Of a stretch of DNA of 32,420 nucleotides, positions 17,335 to 26,111 are shown one piece after another. A program made the position numbers and the translations under genes. Under the pieces are notes generated by a model. The model was not told the DNA's origin and did not search any database. It was given only the letters and a program-made list of their open reading frames with translations. This stretch comes from Telmatospirillum sp. (GTDB lineage: Bacteria; Pseudomonadota; Alphaproteobacteria; Rhodospirillales; Magnetospirillaceae): contig WASQ01000021.1 in NCBI GenBank assembly GCA_009712185.1, positions 1 to 32,420 of the forward strand, in the 5' to 3' direction. How positions within the stretch are numbered: position 1 is the first letter of the stretch; the number at the start of each line of letters is the position of its first letter.

Positions 17335-18444
17335 TTAGCCGGCCGCTTCGGTGGCGGTCTCCTCGCCGACATAGGTCCCGAGACCACGGGCGGTGCGGAC
17401 CAGGGCGCCGTCGGGTTCGACATGGCGGGCCCCGCCGACGACCTTGGAGATCGGGACATCGACCACGCCACGATCCTGCCAGGCGACCATCCGGTTGAAC
17501 TTACCTTTGGCAACCAGATCAACCGCATGGACGCCGAACGCCGATGCCAGCAGACGGTCCTGCATGGACGGCTGCCCGCCGCGTTGCAGATGCCCCAGCA
17601 CCATGACGCGCACTTCGGCGTTGACCCGGCTGTTCAACTGTTCGGAAAGACTGTGGCCGATGCCGCCGTAACGCGCCTGCTGACCGCCCCAGGTCACTGT
17701 CGGGGTCAGCCCCTCCTCGGTCCGGCATCCCTCGGCCACCACCACCAGCGCGTGGTTGCGTCCGGCACGGCGGACCTCCTCGATCTTTTTCACCACGCCG
17801 TCGAGGCTGTAGGGAATCTCGGGGATCAGGATCACGTCGGCGCCGCCGGCAATGCCGCCGGACAGGGCGATATGTCCCGAATCGCGCCCCATGACCTCAA
17901 GGATCATCACGCGGTGATGGCTGGCCGCCGTCGGTTGCAAACGATCGAGGGCATCGACCACGACGTTGACGGCCGTCGAGAAACCGATCGCGAATTCGGT
18001 CAGGTGCACGTCATTGTCGATGGTTTTCGGGATGCCGACCATCGGCAGGCCGCCCTGCTTACAGAGCTTGTCCAGGATCTTGAGAGACCCGTCGCCACCG
18101 ATCACGATCAGGGCGTCGAGCCCCAGCATATGGAACCCCTCGACGAACTCGCCGGAGCGATCCTTCAGGCTGCCGTCAGGCATGGGATAGGCAAAGGGGT
18201 CGCCCTTGTTGGTGGTGCCCAGCATGGTGCCGCCCATCCGCAGCAGATTGCTGTTGAAAAACTCCAGCGTCAGTTCCTGGTGTTCAACAGGGCGGTTCAT
18301 CAACCCAAGCGAACCGTCGCGAATTCCGTGCACTGTCCAGCCGTATCCATAAATCGCGCGATGGACAACGGCGCGGATGGCTGCGTTGAGACCGGCGCAA
18401 TCGCCGCCGCTTGTCAGGATTCCAAGCCTGTGAACCTTTGGCAT
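17335..18444 (-). CDS. pfkA: 6-phosphofructokinase
   Basis: A 369-residue PfkA-family enzyme phosphorylating fructose 6-phosphate in glycolysis. The N-terminal GILTSGGDCAGLNAAIR is the nucleotide-binding start. The donor-site signature is GGDG (116-119) and PKTIDND (139-145). EVMGRDSGHIAL and GHLQRGGQPSMQDR are further core motifs. Gly119 with Lys140 is the combination found in ATP-dependent long-type enzymes, whereas pyrophosphate enzymes usually have Asp in the first position. ATP is therefore favoured but not proven. The ATG at 18444 has AAGGTG upstream at a good distance; the GTG at 18450 would be too close to it. Confidence 0.9.
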   Translation of the reverse strand: MPKVHRLGILTSGGDCAGLNAAIRAVVHRAIYGYGWTVHGIRDGSLGLMNRPVEHQELTLEFFNSNLLRMGGTMLGTTNKGDPFAYPMPDGSLKDRSGEFVEGFHMLGLDALIVIGGDGSLKILDKLCKQGGLPMVGIPKTIDNDVHLTEFAIGFSTAVNVVVDALDRLQPTAASHHRVMILEVMGRDSGHIALSGGIAGGADVILIPEIPYSLDGVVKKIEEVRRAGRNHALVVVAEGCRTEEGLTPTVTWGGQQARYGGIGHSLSEQLNSRVNAEVRVMVLGHLQRGGQPSMQDRLLASAFGVHAVDLVAKGKFNRMVAWQDRGVVDVPISKVVGGARHVEPDGALVRTARGLGTYVGEETATEAAG

Positions 18445-18543
18445 GGGCACACCTTAGTTGTTTCAGGTATCCGTCCAAACATGGCATACCGTTTTCCCCC
18501 GCGTTCTGCTAGTGTCATTCGGGTTTTGCGACGGGTTGCGGCA

Positions 18544-18750
18544 ATGATCGACGAGAATTTGGAAGAACTGAAGCGCCGGTTGGAGAACCTGCGGATCGAG
18601 CATCGCGATCTCGACGATGTGATTCTCCGCCTTTCGATAGACGGGGCGGCCAATCAATTACAGGTCAGCCGGCTCAAGAAACGCAAACTTCTGCTGAAGG
18701 ACCAGATCGCCCGGCTGGAAAACGCCCTGGTTCCGGACATCATCGCCTGA
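18544..18750 (+). CDS. DUF465 (YdcH-like) small helical protein, second copy
   Basis: A 68-residue, mostly helical cytosolic protein beginning MIDENLEELKRRLENLRIEHRDLDDVI. It ends with the DUF465 core VSRLKKRKLLLKDQIARLENAL. Function is unknown. The ATG at 18544 is the natural family start; the ribosome site before it (ACGGG) is weak. It is divergent from pfkA. Its last codons overlap the 3' end of the convergent GGDEF-protein gene by 11 bp. Confidence 0.82.
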   Translation: MIDENLEELKRRLENLRIEHRDLDDVILRLSIDGAANQLQVSRLKKRKLLLKDQIARLENALVPDIIA

Positions 18751-19519
18751 GCGGATCCGGATCGGACGGCGCCCCTTCCCCTTCCATCGCGGCACCGGAC
18801 CGGCGCGCCTCATCGGCCGCCGCCAGCAGGCCGTCGGCGGACGCGCCGGGGGAAAAATCGGCCAGTCCGAAAGTGACGGCCATGTCCTGCCGGCCGCCAT
18901 TCCACAGGGGCGCAGCCTCTCTCAGCAGACGTGCGACCGACAGCGCCTTGTCACGGGCGGCGGTCGGGTCCGCCAGGGCCAGGACGACGCCGAAATCGCC
19001 GCCGTCGAAATAACCGATCAGGTCCGTCTGCCGGAACTCCCGGCGCAACAGATTGGCCGCATTGGTCAGGAAGGCGTCCGATGCCGCCAGCCCCCGCCGG
19101 GACCGCAGTTCCTCAACGCCGTCGAGATGCAGATAGAGCACCGCGCCACCCAGCCCGGTCTCCTCCATCGCCACAAGCAATTGTCCCAACCCCCGCGCCC
19201 AGGCTCTTCGGTTCAGAACCGGCAGAACTGGATGGCGATCCGCTTCCTCTCCCAGAAAAGTCTCATAGTGACGGGCAAGCTCGACTTCCCGCCGCAGACG
19301 TTCGACCTCCCCGACCAGCGCTGTCAGGGTCTCCCCCACGGCCGGCGGCAGGACGCCGCCGGTAAGGCCGAACACGGAGGACACGTCGACGGGCGCCGCG
19401 GCGGTCTCGACGACGCGCGGAACGAAACGCCGACGCGAATAGCCGGCGCCCTGCTGCCCCCCGCCCGAGGAGCTCCAGCTCAAAGCGCCAATGATGGTCC
19501 CGTCAATCGCGCCTACCAT
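18740..19519 (-). CDS. GGDEF-like protein with a degenerate active site
   Basis: A 259-residue protein. Residues 1-60 are a Gly/Ser/Val-rich segment without clear structure. A coiled stretch follows at about 65-90 (LVGEVERLRREVELARHYE). The remainder resembles a diguanylate cyclase domain, from LPVLNRRAWARGL to TFGLADFSPGASADGLLAAAD. The signature loop reads DGGDF (172-176) where an active enzyme has GGDEF or GGEEF, so catalysis is doubtful and a scaffold or c-di-GMP/GTP sensor role is more likely. No membrane segments are seen. The start is taken as the ATG at 19519, with TAGGT upstream; the GTG at 19522 is an alternative. Confidence 0.7.
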   Translation of the reverse strand: MVGAIDGTIIGALSWSSSGGGQQGAGYSRRRFVPRVVETAAAPVDVSSVFGLTGGVLPPAVGETLTALVGEVERLRREVELARHYETFLGEEADRHPVLPVLNRRAWARGLGQLLVAMEETGLGGAVLYLHLDGVEELRSRRGLAASDAFLTNAANLLRREFRQTDLIGYFDGGDFGVVLALADPTAARDKALSVARLLREAAPLWNGGRQDMAVTFGLADFSPGASADGLLAAADEARRSGAAMEGEGAPSDPDPLRR

Positions 19520-19836
19520 CACAGACCTACCCCTGGTTGGTTTATCTGCCAGAACAATCTTATGCGGAGGGAGTTAACTTTTGTTTATTGTCCACTTTTA
19601 ATTGAACCAACCATCCCACCGTGCAGACAGTCGCTCCGCGCCCGCGGCGGACTCCGGCAGGGGCGACGGAGACACCGGGACGCCGTGCCAATCTCGCGCC
19701 CCTGCCCCCGGGGGGCCGCTCCGCCATCTCAGCTCCCGCGCCTGCCGCCCTGCGACTTGCGTTCGAAGCCCCGCCTTCTATAATGCCGCCTCTCCCCCTT
19801 TTTACCCCCAGGCAACGGACCGGAAGGACAGACGGA
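19520..19836. other. Divergent intergenic region with purE promoter
   Basis: 317 bp without a convincing gene. The left third is AT-rich (around 19560-19610) and probably carries the promoter of the GGDEF gene. The right end holds the purE promoter described separately. The middle shows nothing I recognise. Confidence 0.6.
19757..19784 (+). promoter_or_regulatory. Sigma-70-type promoter for purEK
   Basis: A perfect -10 TATAAT at 19779-19784 is preceded after 16 bases by TTGCGT (19757-19762), half of a -35 consensus. It predicts a leader of about 45 bases before the purE ATG. Confidence 0.65.
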
Positions 19837-20340
19837 ATGGCAGAGGCATTAGTCGGCATCATCATGGGAAGCCAGTCCGACTGGCCGACGATGACGCATG
19901 CGGCGGACACCCTGAAGGCCCTGCAGGTTCCTTTCGAGACGAGGATCGTGTCGGCCCACAGGACGCCCCGGCGTCTTTACGATTACGCCACCGGAGCCCG
20001 CGGCCGCGGGCTCCGGGTGATCATCGCCGGAGCCGGCGGGGCGGCCCATCTGCCCGGCATGACCGCGTCGATGACGACGCTCCCGGTTTTCGGAGTCCCG
20101 ATCGAAACCAGGACGCTGAAGGGGATGGACAGTCTTCTGTCCATCGTTCAGATGCCGGGCGGGATCCCCGTCGGAACTCTGGCGATCGGGAAAGCCGGTG
20201 CCATCAATGCCGCGCTTCTGGCGGCCTCTGTCCTGGCGCTTGGCGACGATGCCCTGACGCAGCGTCTTGAGGCCTGGCGTCAGCGCCAGACCGACGCCGT
20301 CGCGGTCGAACCGGTGGACGAGGAGAGCCATGCCGGTTGA
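19837..20340 (+). CDS. purE: 5-(carboxyamino)imidazole ribonucleotide mutase
   Basis: A 167-residue class I PurE that moves the carboxyl group of N5-CAIR to C4, giving CAIR in purine synthesis. [12 protein letters not shown] at the N-terminus, [10 protein letters not shown] near residue 45 and [12 protein letters not shown] near residue 70 form the active site. The ATG at 19837 gives the family N-terminus; the longer frame upstream is low-complexity. The last 11 bases overlap the start of purK, so the two are translationally coupled. Confidence 0.95.
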   Translation: MAEALVGIIMGSQSDWPTMTHAADTLKALQVPFETRIVSAHRTPRRLYDYATGARGRGLRVIIAGAGGAAHLPGMTASMTTLPVFGVPIETRTLKGMDSLLSIVQMPGGIPVGTLAIGKAGAINAALLAASVLALGDDALTQRLEAWRQRQTDAVAVEPVDEESHAG

Positions 20341-21454
20341 ACGCGCACCCGCCGACGGACCGGCAATGATCCCTCCGGGCGGCATCATCGGCATCATCGG
20401 TGGCGGCCAGTTGGGACGGATGACCGCGCTCGCGGCGGCCAATCTGGGATACCGGTGTCACATCTACTGCCCCGAGCAGGGCTGTCCGGCCTCCCATGTC
20501 GCGGCCGCGACGACCATCGCCGCTTACGAGGACCAAGAGGCGCTGGCCCGGTTCGCCGCCTCGGTCGATGTCGTCACCTTCGAATTCGAGAACATTCCGG
20601 CGGACAGCGTCCGGATCCTGTCCCGCCATGTGCCGGTGCGGCCGGGCTGGCATGTGCTGGAGACCGCGCAGGACCGGATCCTGGAAAAATCCTTTTTCAA
20701 CAGCATCGGCATTGCCACCGCCGACTGGCGCGCGGTGGACAGCCTGGACGACCTCAGACGCGCGGTTGACATCCTCGGACGCCCGGCCGTGCTGAAGACG
20801 ACACGCTTCGGTTATGACGGCAAAGGGCAGGTCCGCATTGCCCCGGACACCGATCTGGCCCTGGCTTATGCCGGGATCAACGGAGCCCCCGCCATTCTCG
20901 AGGGCTTCGTCGATTTCGAGCGCGAGGTGTCGGTGATCGTCGCCCGGTCACCTGCCGGCGAAGCGGTCTGCTTCGATGTCGTCGAGAACCGCCACCGCAA
21001 TCACATCCTGCATCAGACCATCGCACCGGCCCCGATTGCGCCTGATCTGGCCCGCCAGGCGGATGCCATCGGTGTCGCGGCGGCAAACGCCCTCGATCTT
21101 GTCGGTTTGCTGGCGGTCGAGATGTTTGTCACCCGGGACGGCCGGCTTCTGGTCAATGAGATGGCTCCCCGGCCTCATAATTCGGGCCATTGGACCATCA
21201 ACGCCTGCGCCACGAGCCAGTTCGAGCAGTTCGTCCGGGCGGTTTGCGGCCTGCCTCTTGGCGACCCGAGGCGGCATTCGGACGCCCTGATGACCAATCT
21301 GATCGGTGACGACATCGGGGAATGGCCCGACATCCTGCGTGAGGCGCAAAGCTGCCTCCATCTTTATGGCAAGACAGAAGCGCGCGCCGGGCGCAAAATG
21401 GGCCATGTCACTCACCTTCTCCCGCTCGGAAAGGGCGGCGGGGCGGAGGCGTGA
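20330..21454 (+). CDS. purK: 5-(carboxyamino)imidazole ribonucleotide synthase
   Basis: A 374-residue ATP-grasp enzyme making N5-CAIR from AIR, bicarbonate and ATP, the substrate for Pur[17 protein letters not shown] is the N-terminal nucleotide-like fold. The ATP-grasp core includes [34 protein letters not shown] and [18 protein letters not shown]. The start at 20330 follows AGGAG inside the end of purE. The pair is the standard alphaproteobacterial purEK arrangement. Confidence 0.95.
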   Translation: MPVERAPADGPAMIPPGGIIGIIGGGQLGRMTALAAANLGYRCHIYCPEQGCPASHVAAATTIAAYEDQEALARFAASVDVVTFEFENIPADSVRILSRHVPVRPGWHVLETAQDRILEKSFFNSIGIATADWRAVDSLDDLRRAVDILGRPAVLKTTRFGYDGKGQVRIAPDTDLALAYAGINGAPAILEGFVDFEREVSVIVARSPAGEAVCFDVVENRHRNHILHQTIAPAPIAPDLARQADAIGVAAANALDLVGLLAVEMFVTRDGRLLVNEMAPRPHNSGHWTINACATSQFEQFVRAVCGLPLGDPRRHSDALMTNLIGDDIGEWPDILREAQSCLHLYGKTEARAGRKMGHVTHLLPLGKGGGAEA

Positions 21455-21559
21455 CTGTCCGGCGAAGGATTTGGCGGGGATAAAAATCTTTGATTGACGC
21501 CCCCCGCCTTTACGGAGATTTTGTGCCCCTCGCCCCTTCGGTCGGCAGTGCATCGGGTC

Positions 21560-22180
21560 ATGTCCTTGGAACAATGGATCGTTGATTTCGCCAATCACTA
21601 TGGCCCGCTGATCTATCTGGTGATACTGGTCTGGACCTTTCTCGAAGGAGAAACGGTCGTCCTGATCACCGGAGCCCTGATTGCTGGCGGCGCAGTCCAT
21701 CTGAACGTCTGGATGCTGATCCTGGTGGCCTTCATCGGCAGTTTCGGGGGCGATCAGGCCTGGTTCCATATCGGCCGGACCTATGGAACGCCGCTTCTCA
21801 AGCGCTGGCCGACCATGGCTCGCAAAGTCGAATGGGCCTTCACTTTGCTGCGCAAGCAGGAAAACCTGTTCATCCTGACCTTCCGCTTCATTTATGGCCT
21901 GCGCAACATCAGCCCCTTCATCATCGGGATGACCGGCGTCTCCCGGATTAAATTCATCCTCCTCAATCTGATCGCGGCCGCCGTCTGGGCGAACACCTTC
22001 GCCTGGGGCGGCTACTTCCTCGGCAAGGTCCTCGAAACCTATCTGGGGGAATCCTCGCAGGCGGCGCTTCTGGTGCTGATCGTGATCGTCGTGGTGGTGG
22101 CGGCGGTCAACTCGATCCGCCAACGTCGCCGCAACGCCACCGCCAAGCAGACGGAAGCCACCGAAAAAACCGACGCCTGA
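21560..22180 (+). CDS. DedA family membrane protein
   Basis: A 206-residue inner-membrane protein with about five hydrophobic segments. The core contains FLEGETVVLITGALIAGG, FGGDQAWFHIGR and FRFIYGLRNISPFIIGM, the typical DedA/VTT pattern including the acidic Glu and the FR-x-GLR-like motif. Family members act in lipid-carrier flipping and envelope homeostasis; which substrate applies here is unknown. The C-terminus is a charged cytoplasmic tail. The start at 21560 is the first ATG of the family-like part, but its ribosome site is weak; a GTG at 21548 is an alternative. It lies 105 bp after purK. Confidence 0.85.
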   Translation: MSLEQWIVDFANHYGPLIYLVILVWTFLEGETVVLITGALIAGGAVHLNVWMLILVAFIGSFGGDQAWFHIGRTYGTPLLKRWPTMARKVEWAFTLLRKQENLFILTFRFIYGLRNISPFIIGMTGVSRIKFILLNLIAAAVWANTFAWGGYFLGKVLETYLGESSQAALLVLIVIVVVVAAVNSIRQRRRNATAKQTEATEKTDA

Positions 22181-22425
22181 GCGGAGGGCGCCTCCCGGCG
22201 TCCGGCGTCCGGCAGGTCCCGTCGTCAGTGCGCGGCCTTATTCAAACGGTTCCGTGCACCAGGCTCTGTGTCAGCGAAAAAGTTCCGCTGTCTCAATGCT
22301 CAGAAGCCGCACAGGCTCAAACGCACTGACCTGCTTTGTGACTCTTTTGTGTGTGTCAATGAATCAGGGGCCGACCGACGAGGCATCATCCGGCAGGCCC
22401 CCTTTTGGTTCCGACCGGCAGCGGA

Positions 22426-23100
22426 TCAGCCTCCGTGGACGCCGAAACGCCTGCGGGACCCGGCTTTGACACCGAAAAGCTGGAGCGGATTGGGGCATTT
22501 CGTCAGCCGGCGCTGAACGGAAAGACGCCAGCGGGTCACCCGCAACGCGTCCGCCAGCCGGCGGTCCAGAAAACCCCAACTATCCGAAAAGTCGTCGGAT
22601 TCGTCTTGCAACCAATAGAGAAGTGTCGCCGTGAACACTCCGGCCAGGGTGGCGCGCTTGGTGTAATAGCTGAAATCGGTCGCCCTGTCGGCCGCGGCGT
22701 ACCAGATCGCGTCGGCGGTCCGCCAACTCGCTTTCGCGGCCCATTTCGCGTTGTTGGGCAGGGTCAGGAACGTCACGGCCCGGCGAATCGATTCCCGCTG
22801 ATCGGCCCAGGTCTCGATGCGGTTGCGGATCAGCCAGCGGATCCGCTGTGTCAGCCTCATCGATGTCAGGTCCTCGCTGGTGGCCGCCTCGATCATGCGC
22901 CGGTCGGCGAGATCGGAGAAATGCGCCACCGCCTCAACGACGCCGGCGGGAAACAACCGCTCCCCGATGGTCGGGTCCAGCCCCTCGTCCTTCGCCGCCT
23001 CCTGCAACGCCTTTTGACACCATCCCTCGAACGGCACCTGGAAAAGGGCCGCCAGCACCAGCCGGTCCCGAAGGTCCTGCAGATTTTCCGTCTCGCTCAT
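22426..23100 (-). CDS. COQ9 family ubiquinone biosynthesis protein
   Basis: A 224-residue all-helical, soluble protein resembling COQ9, a lipid-binding partner in ubiquinone synthesis with a TetR-like fold. Recognisable parts are RIRWLIRNRIETWADQRESI, ADAIWYAAADRATDFSYYTKR and LLYWLQDESDDFSDSWGFLD. The ATG overlaps the def stop codon by 4 bases (ATGA), so it is the second gene of a def-COQ9 unit. The 245 bases between its stop and DedA contain a weak copy of the stop-codon-linked repeat and no gene. Confidence 0.87.
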   Translation of the reverse strand: MSETENLQDLRDRLVLAALFQVPFEGWCQKALQEAAKDEGLDPTIGERLFPAGVVEAVAHFSDLADRRMIEAATSEDLTSMRLTQRIRWLIRNRIETWADQRESIRRAVTFLTLPNNAKWAAKASWRTADAIWYAAADRATDFSYYTKRATLAGVFTATLLYWLQDESDDFSDSWGFLDRRLADALRVTRWRLSVQRRLTKCPNPLQLFGVKAGSRRRFGVHGG

Positions 23101-23651
23101 ACTTCCTCCGCATCGCCGGCGCCGTCCGTCGGTGCCTCCATCCGCCGGCGCAATTCATCAACAAAGGCCAGACTTCCGATATCCCTCATCCTGGAGGGAT
23201 AAAGCCGCCCCCACAGATGATCGCATTCATGCTGAACCACGCGGGCGTGGAACCCGCTCGCCTCGCGTTCGATCTGACGGCCGTCCGGCGTCAGCCCCCG
23301 GTAACCGATATGGCGCCAGCGCGGCACCCGTCCGGTCAACCCCGGAATCGAAAGACACCCTTCATAAGCCTCATCCATTTCATCGCCAAGCGGTTCAATC
23401 TCGGGATTCATCAGGACGGTGACCGGCACTCCGTTTCCGTCCGCCGCCCGTTCCGAGGGAACCATGAACAGAACCAGTTGCAGCCCCCGTTTGACCTGCG
23501 GCGCGGCGAGGCCGACACCATTGGCGGACGCCATGGTTTCCAGCATATCGGCCACCAGGGCGTCAATGGCGGGATCGCACGGATCCTGTACCGGCTCGGC
23601 CTGGCGGGCCAGAATGGGGTGCCCCATCAGGGCGATATCGAGTCTTGCCAT
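23097..23651 (-). CDS. def: Peptide deformylase
   Basis: A 184-residue metalloenzyme that removes the formyl group from nascent polypeptides. The three motifs are complete: GVGLAAPQ (about 45-52), EGCLSIPG (about 97-104, metal Cys) and QHECDH (about 139-144, two metal His and the catalytic Glu). It is co-translated with the COQ9 gene, while fmt is not present in the window. It is divergent from rpsU. Confidence 0.93.
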   Translation of the reverse strand: MARLDIALMGHPILARQAEPVQDPCDPAIDALVADMLETMASANGVGLAAPQVKRGLQLVLFMVPSERAADGNGVPVTVLMNPEIEPLGDEMDEAYEGCLSIPGLTGRVPRWRHIGYRGLTPDGRQIEREASGFHARVVQHECDHLWGRLYPSRMRDIGSLAFVDELRRRMEAPTDGAGDAEEV

Positions 23652-23861
23652 GGGGTCACTATGAGCGGAGCCGCGCGTCCGGTAAAGTGTTTGGCGCGGT
23701 CATCGGGGGAAAGTGATGACTTCGCGCTTCCCATCGGGGACCTCTTATGATATGTAACCACCTCCTTGAGCGGCAAGAGGCCGTTCAGACTGAATTTTGC
23801 CTGGGTTGGCCTTAGCCGTCCCTTGCATTTTGATCCAAGCGTAGAGGAGCGGTGGCGAAAC

Positions 23862-24065
23862 GTGCAGGTTCTCGTTCGTGACAATAATGTCGATCAAGCC
23901 CTGAAGGCCCTCAAGAAGAAGATGCAGCGTGAGGGTGTCTTCCGCGAAATGAAGCTGCGCCGCAACTACGAGAAGCCCTCGGAGAAGCGTGCGCGCGAGA
24001 AAGCCGAGGCCGTGCGCCGGGCCCGCAAGCTTGAACGCAAGCGCCTGGAGCGTGAAGGCTTCTAA
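23862..24065 (+). CDS. rpsU: Small ribosomal subunit protein bS21
   Basis: A 67-residue, strongly basic ribosomal protein. The sequence from [20 protein letters not shown] to [12 protein letters not shown] is the alphaproteobacterial bS21 pattern. The start is a GTG at 23862, because the family begins at this residue and the upstream frame is unrelated; GAGGAG lies 12 bases before it. A rare start codon and long spacing may lower its translation. A TATGAT at 23746 could be its -10. A hairpin terminator follows. Confidence 0.93.
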   Translation: MQVLVRDNNVDQALKALKKKMQREGVFREMKLRRNYEKPSEKRAREKAEAVRRARKLERKRLEREGF

Positions 24066-24096
24066 GCCTTCTTTTTTCAAGGACGCCGCACTCAAG

Positions 24097-24125
24097 GCGC
24101 CGCACCGGAAGGTGGCGGCGCTTTT
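24097..24125 (+). terminator. Rho-independent terminator after rpsU
   Basis: GCGCCGCACC pairs with GGTGGCGGCGC with one bulged G and a 4-base loop (24097-24121), followed by TTTTGGTGTTTTT. Confidence 0.8.
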
Positions 24126-24225
24126 GGTGTTTTTGCATCGTCTTTCGCGCCGCACCACGCCGACGCCAGCCGGTGCATGAAAGCGGAACCGATCCGTGCG
24201 CCACTGCCCCCCGGGCGCCGGCAGG

Positions 24226-24258
24226 AAAAAGGGCGGCGACGTCAGACTGTCACCGCCC
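24226..24258 (-). terminator. Rho-independent terminator after pntB
   Basis: On the minus strand GGGCGG-TGAC pairs with GTC-GCCGCCC (24258-24231) across an 8-base loop and is followed by TTTTT (24230-24226). Confidence 0.75.
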
Positions 24259-24285
24259 CATCGGGTTCCCGCGCGCCGGTTGGCG

Positions 24286-25680
24286 TCAGCCCAGCGCGGA
24301 GACCAGTTCCTCTGTCACCTTCTTCGCATCCCCGAACAGCATCATGGTGTTCGGCCGGAAGAACAGTTCGTTGTCGACACCGGCATAGCCGGACGCCATC
24401 GACCGCTTGATGAACAGGACCGTCTTCGCCTTTTCGACTTCCAGAATCGGCATTCCGAAAATCGGACTGGCCGGATCGGTCTTCGCGGCGGGATTGGTGA
24501 CGTCGTTGGCGCCAATCACGAAAGCGACGTCGGCGGTGCCGAATTCATGGTTGATCTCCTCCAGTTCGAAGACCTCGTCATAAGGAACGTTGGCTTCGGC
24601 CAGGAGAACGTTCATATGGCCCGGCATCCGTCCCGCCACGGGATGGATGGCATAACGCACGTCCACGCCCTCGGCCTTCAACTTGTCGGCCATCTCGCGC
24701 AGCGCGTGCTGCGCCTGGGCCACCGCCATGCCATATCCCGGAACAATGATGACCTTGGACGAGTTCTTCATGATGAAGGCCGCGTCGTCGGCGCTGCCGG
24801 CCTTGACCGCGCCGCGGTCCTTGGCACCGCCGCCGGCGGCGGAAACACCCTCACCGCCGAAGCCGCCCAGGATCACATTGATGATCGACCGGTTCATCCC
24901 CTTGCACATAATGTAGGAAAGGATGGCGCCGGACGAACCGACCAGGGCTCCGGTAACGATCAGAAGCGGGTTCTGAAGGGTAAAACCGATGCCGCAGGCC
25001 GCCCATCCGGAATAGCTGTTCAGCATCGACACCACCACCGGCATGTCGGCGCCCCCGATCGGCAGAATCAGCAGGAAGCCCAAAGCCAGCGAGATGACGG
25101 TGATCAGAACGAACACCGTCGGGGATTCGGTGATCACGAAGGCGCCGATCAGCACCACAAGGGCGATCCCCAGGGCGGCATTCAGGGGATGCTGCAACGG
25201 GAACACCAGCGGATTTCCGGACACCAGTCCCTGCAGTTTAGCGAACGCGACCAGCGATCCGGTAAAGGTGATGGCGCCGATGGCAAGCCCGAGGCTCATC
25301 TCGACCAGGGACCCGCCATGGATATGACCGGGAACCCCGATATGGTAGGCCTCGGGATTGCCGAACGCTGCCGCCGCCACGAACACCGCGGCAAGACCGA
25401 CCAGGCTGTGGAAGGCCGCAACAAGCTGTGGCAGGGCGGTCATCTGGATGCGCCGCGCGACCACGGTACCGATCGACCCGCCGATCAGGACGCCAAGGAT
25501 GATCATCGGATAGCTGACCACACCCGGCGTCAGCAGGGTGGTCACGATGGCGATGGCCATGCCGGAGATGCCCCAGCGATTTCCTGTCCTCGCCGTCTCG
25601 GGCGAGGACAGGCCACGCAGGGCCATGATGAAGCAGACCGAGGCGGCCAGATAGGCAAACGCCGTCAAATTCTCACTCAC
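24286..25680 (-). CDS. pntB: NAD(P) transhydrogenase beta subunit
   Basis: A 464-residue inner-membrane protein. The first 270 or so residues are about nine membrane helices of the proton channel (dII part). The C-terminal domain III binds NADP(H) and contains VIIVPGYGMAVAQAQHAL, FVIGANDVTNPAAKTDP and GYAGVDNELFF. With PntAA and PntAB it couples hydride transfer from NADH to NADP+ to proton inflow. The start is a GTG at 25680 with AAGGGGG upstream, 10 bp after pntAB. Confidence 0.95.
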   Translation of the reverse strand: MSENLTAFAYLAASVCFIMALRGLSSPETARTGNRWGISGMAIAIVTTLLTPGVVSYPMIILGVLIGGSIGTVVARRIQMTALPQLVAAFHSLVGLAAVFVAAAAFGNPEAYHIGVPGHIHGGSLVEMSLGLAIGAITFTGSLVAFAKLQGLVSGNPLVFPLQHPLNAALGIALVVLIGAFVITESPTVFVLITVISLALGFLLILPIGGADMPVVVSMLNSYSGWAACGIGFTLQNPLLIVTGALVGSSGAILSYIMCKGMNRSIINVILGGFGGEGVSAAGGGAKDRGAVKAGSADDAAFIMKNSSKVIIVPGYGMAVAQAQHALREMADKLKAEGVDVRYAIHPVAGRMPGHMNVLLAEANVPYDEVFELEEINHEFGTADVAFVIGANDVTNPAAKTDPASPIFGMPILEVEKAKTVLFIKRSMASGYAGVDNELFFRPNTMMLFGDAKKVTEELVSALG

Positions 25681-25690
25681 GGCAGCCCCC

Positions 25691-26098
25691 TTATTTCTGC
25701 TTCTTTTTGAACATGGACAGCATCCGCTGCGTGACGATGAAACCGCCGAAGATGTTCACCGAGGCCAGGATCACGGCCAGGAAGCCGAAAATCTTGGACC
25801 AGGAATATCCAGACGGTCCCGCCGCCAGCAGAGCGCCGACGATGATCACTGAGGAAATGGCGTTGGTGACCGCCATCAGCGGCGAATGCAGAGCGGGCGT
25901 CACCCGCCACACCACGTAATAGCCGACGAAACAGGCCAACACGAACACCGTGAGGAAGGACATGAAGGACCCGTGCCCGCCGTCGGCCTGTTGCGCCGCA
26001 ATCTGCGCGACCTGAAGGGCGTAATCCTGTGCGTTCTGGGCCAGCGTCTGGGCCTGGGCGGCCAGACGGTTGGCGCCGTCAATGACGTTTTGATCCAT
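25691..26098 (-). CDS. pntAB: NAD(P) transhydrogenase alpha-2 (membrane) subunit
   Basis: A 135-residue inner-membrane protein corresponding to the C-terminal membrane part of the single-chain E. coli PntA. It has a Gln/Ala-rich N-terminal helix and three or four membrane helices, with [20 protein letters not shown] near the centre and [17 protein letters not shown] at the end. A separate alpha-2 gene is typical of alphaproteobacteria such as Rhodospirillum. The start is at 26098 with GAGG upstream, 13 bp after pntAA. Confidence 0.93.
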   Translation of the reverse strand: MDQNVIDGANRLAAQAQTLAQNAQDYALQVAQIAAQQADGGHGSFMSFLTVFVLACFVGYYVVWRVTPALHSPLMAVTNAISSVIIVGALLAAGPSGYSWSKIFGFLAVILASVNIFGGFIVTQRMLSMFKKKQK

Positions 26099-26111
26099 GG
26101 GAGACCTCTCT

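Noticed and set aside
24196-25710. 504-codon plus-strand open frame opposite pntB
   Set aside because: Antisense of a clearly identified transhydrogenase gene; composition is typical of GC-rich shadow frames.
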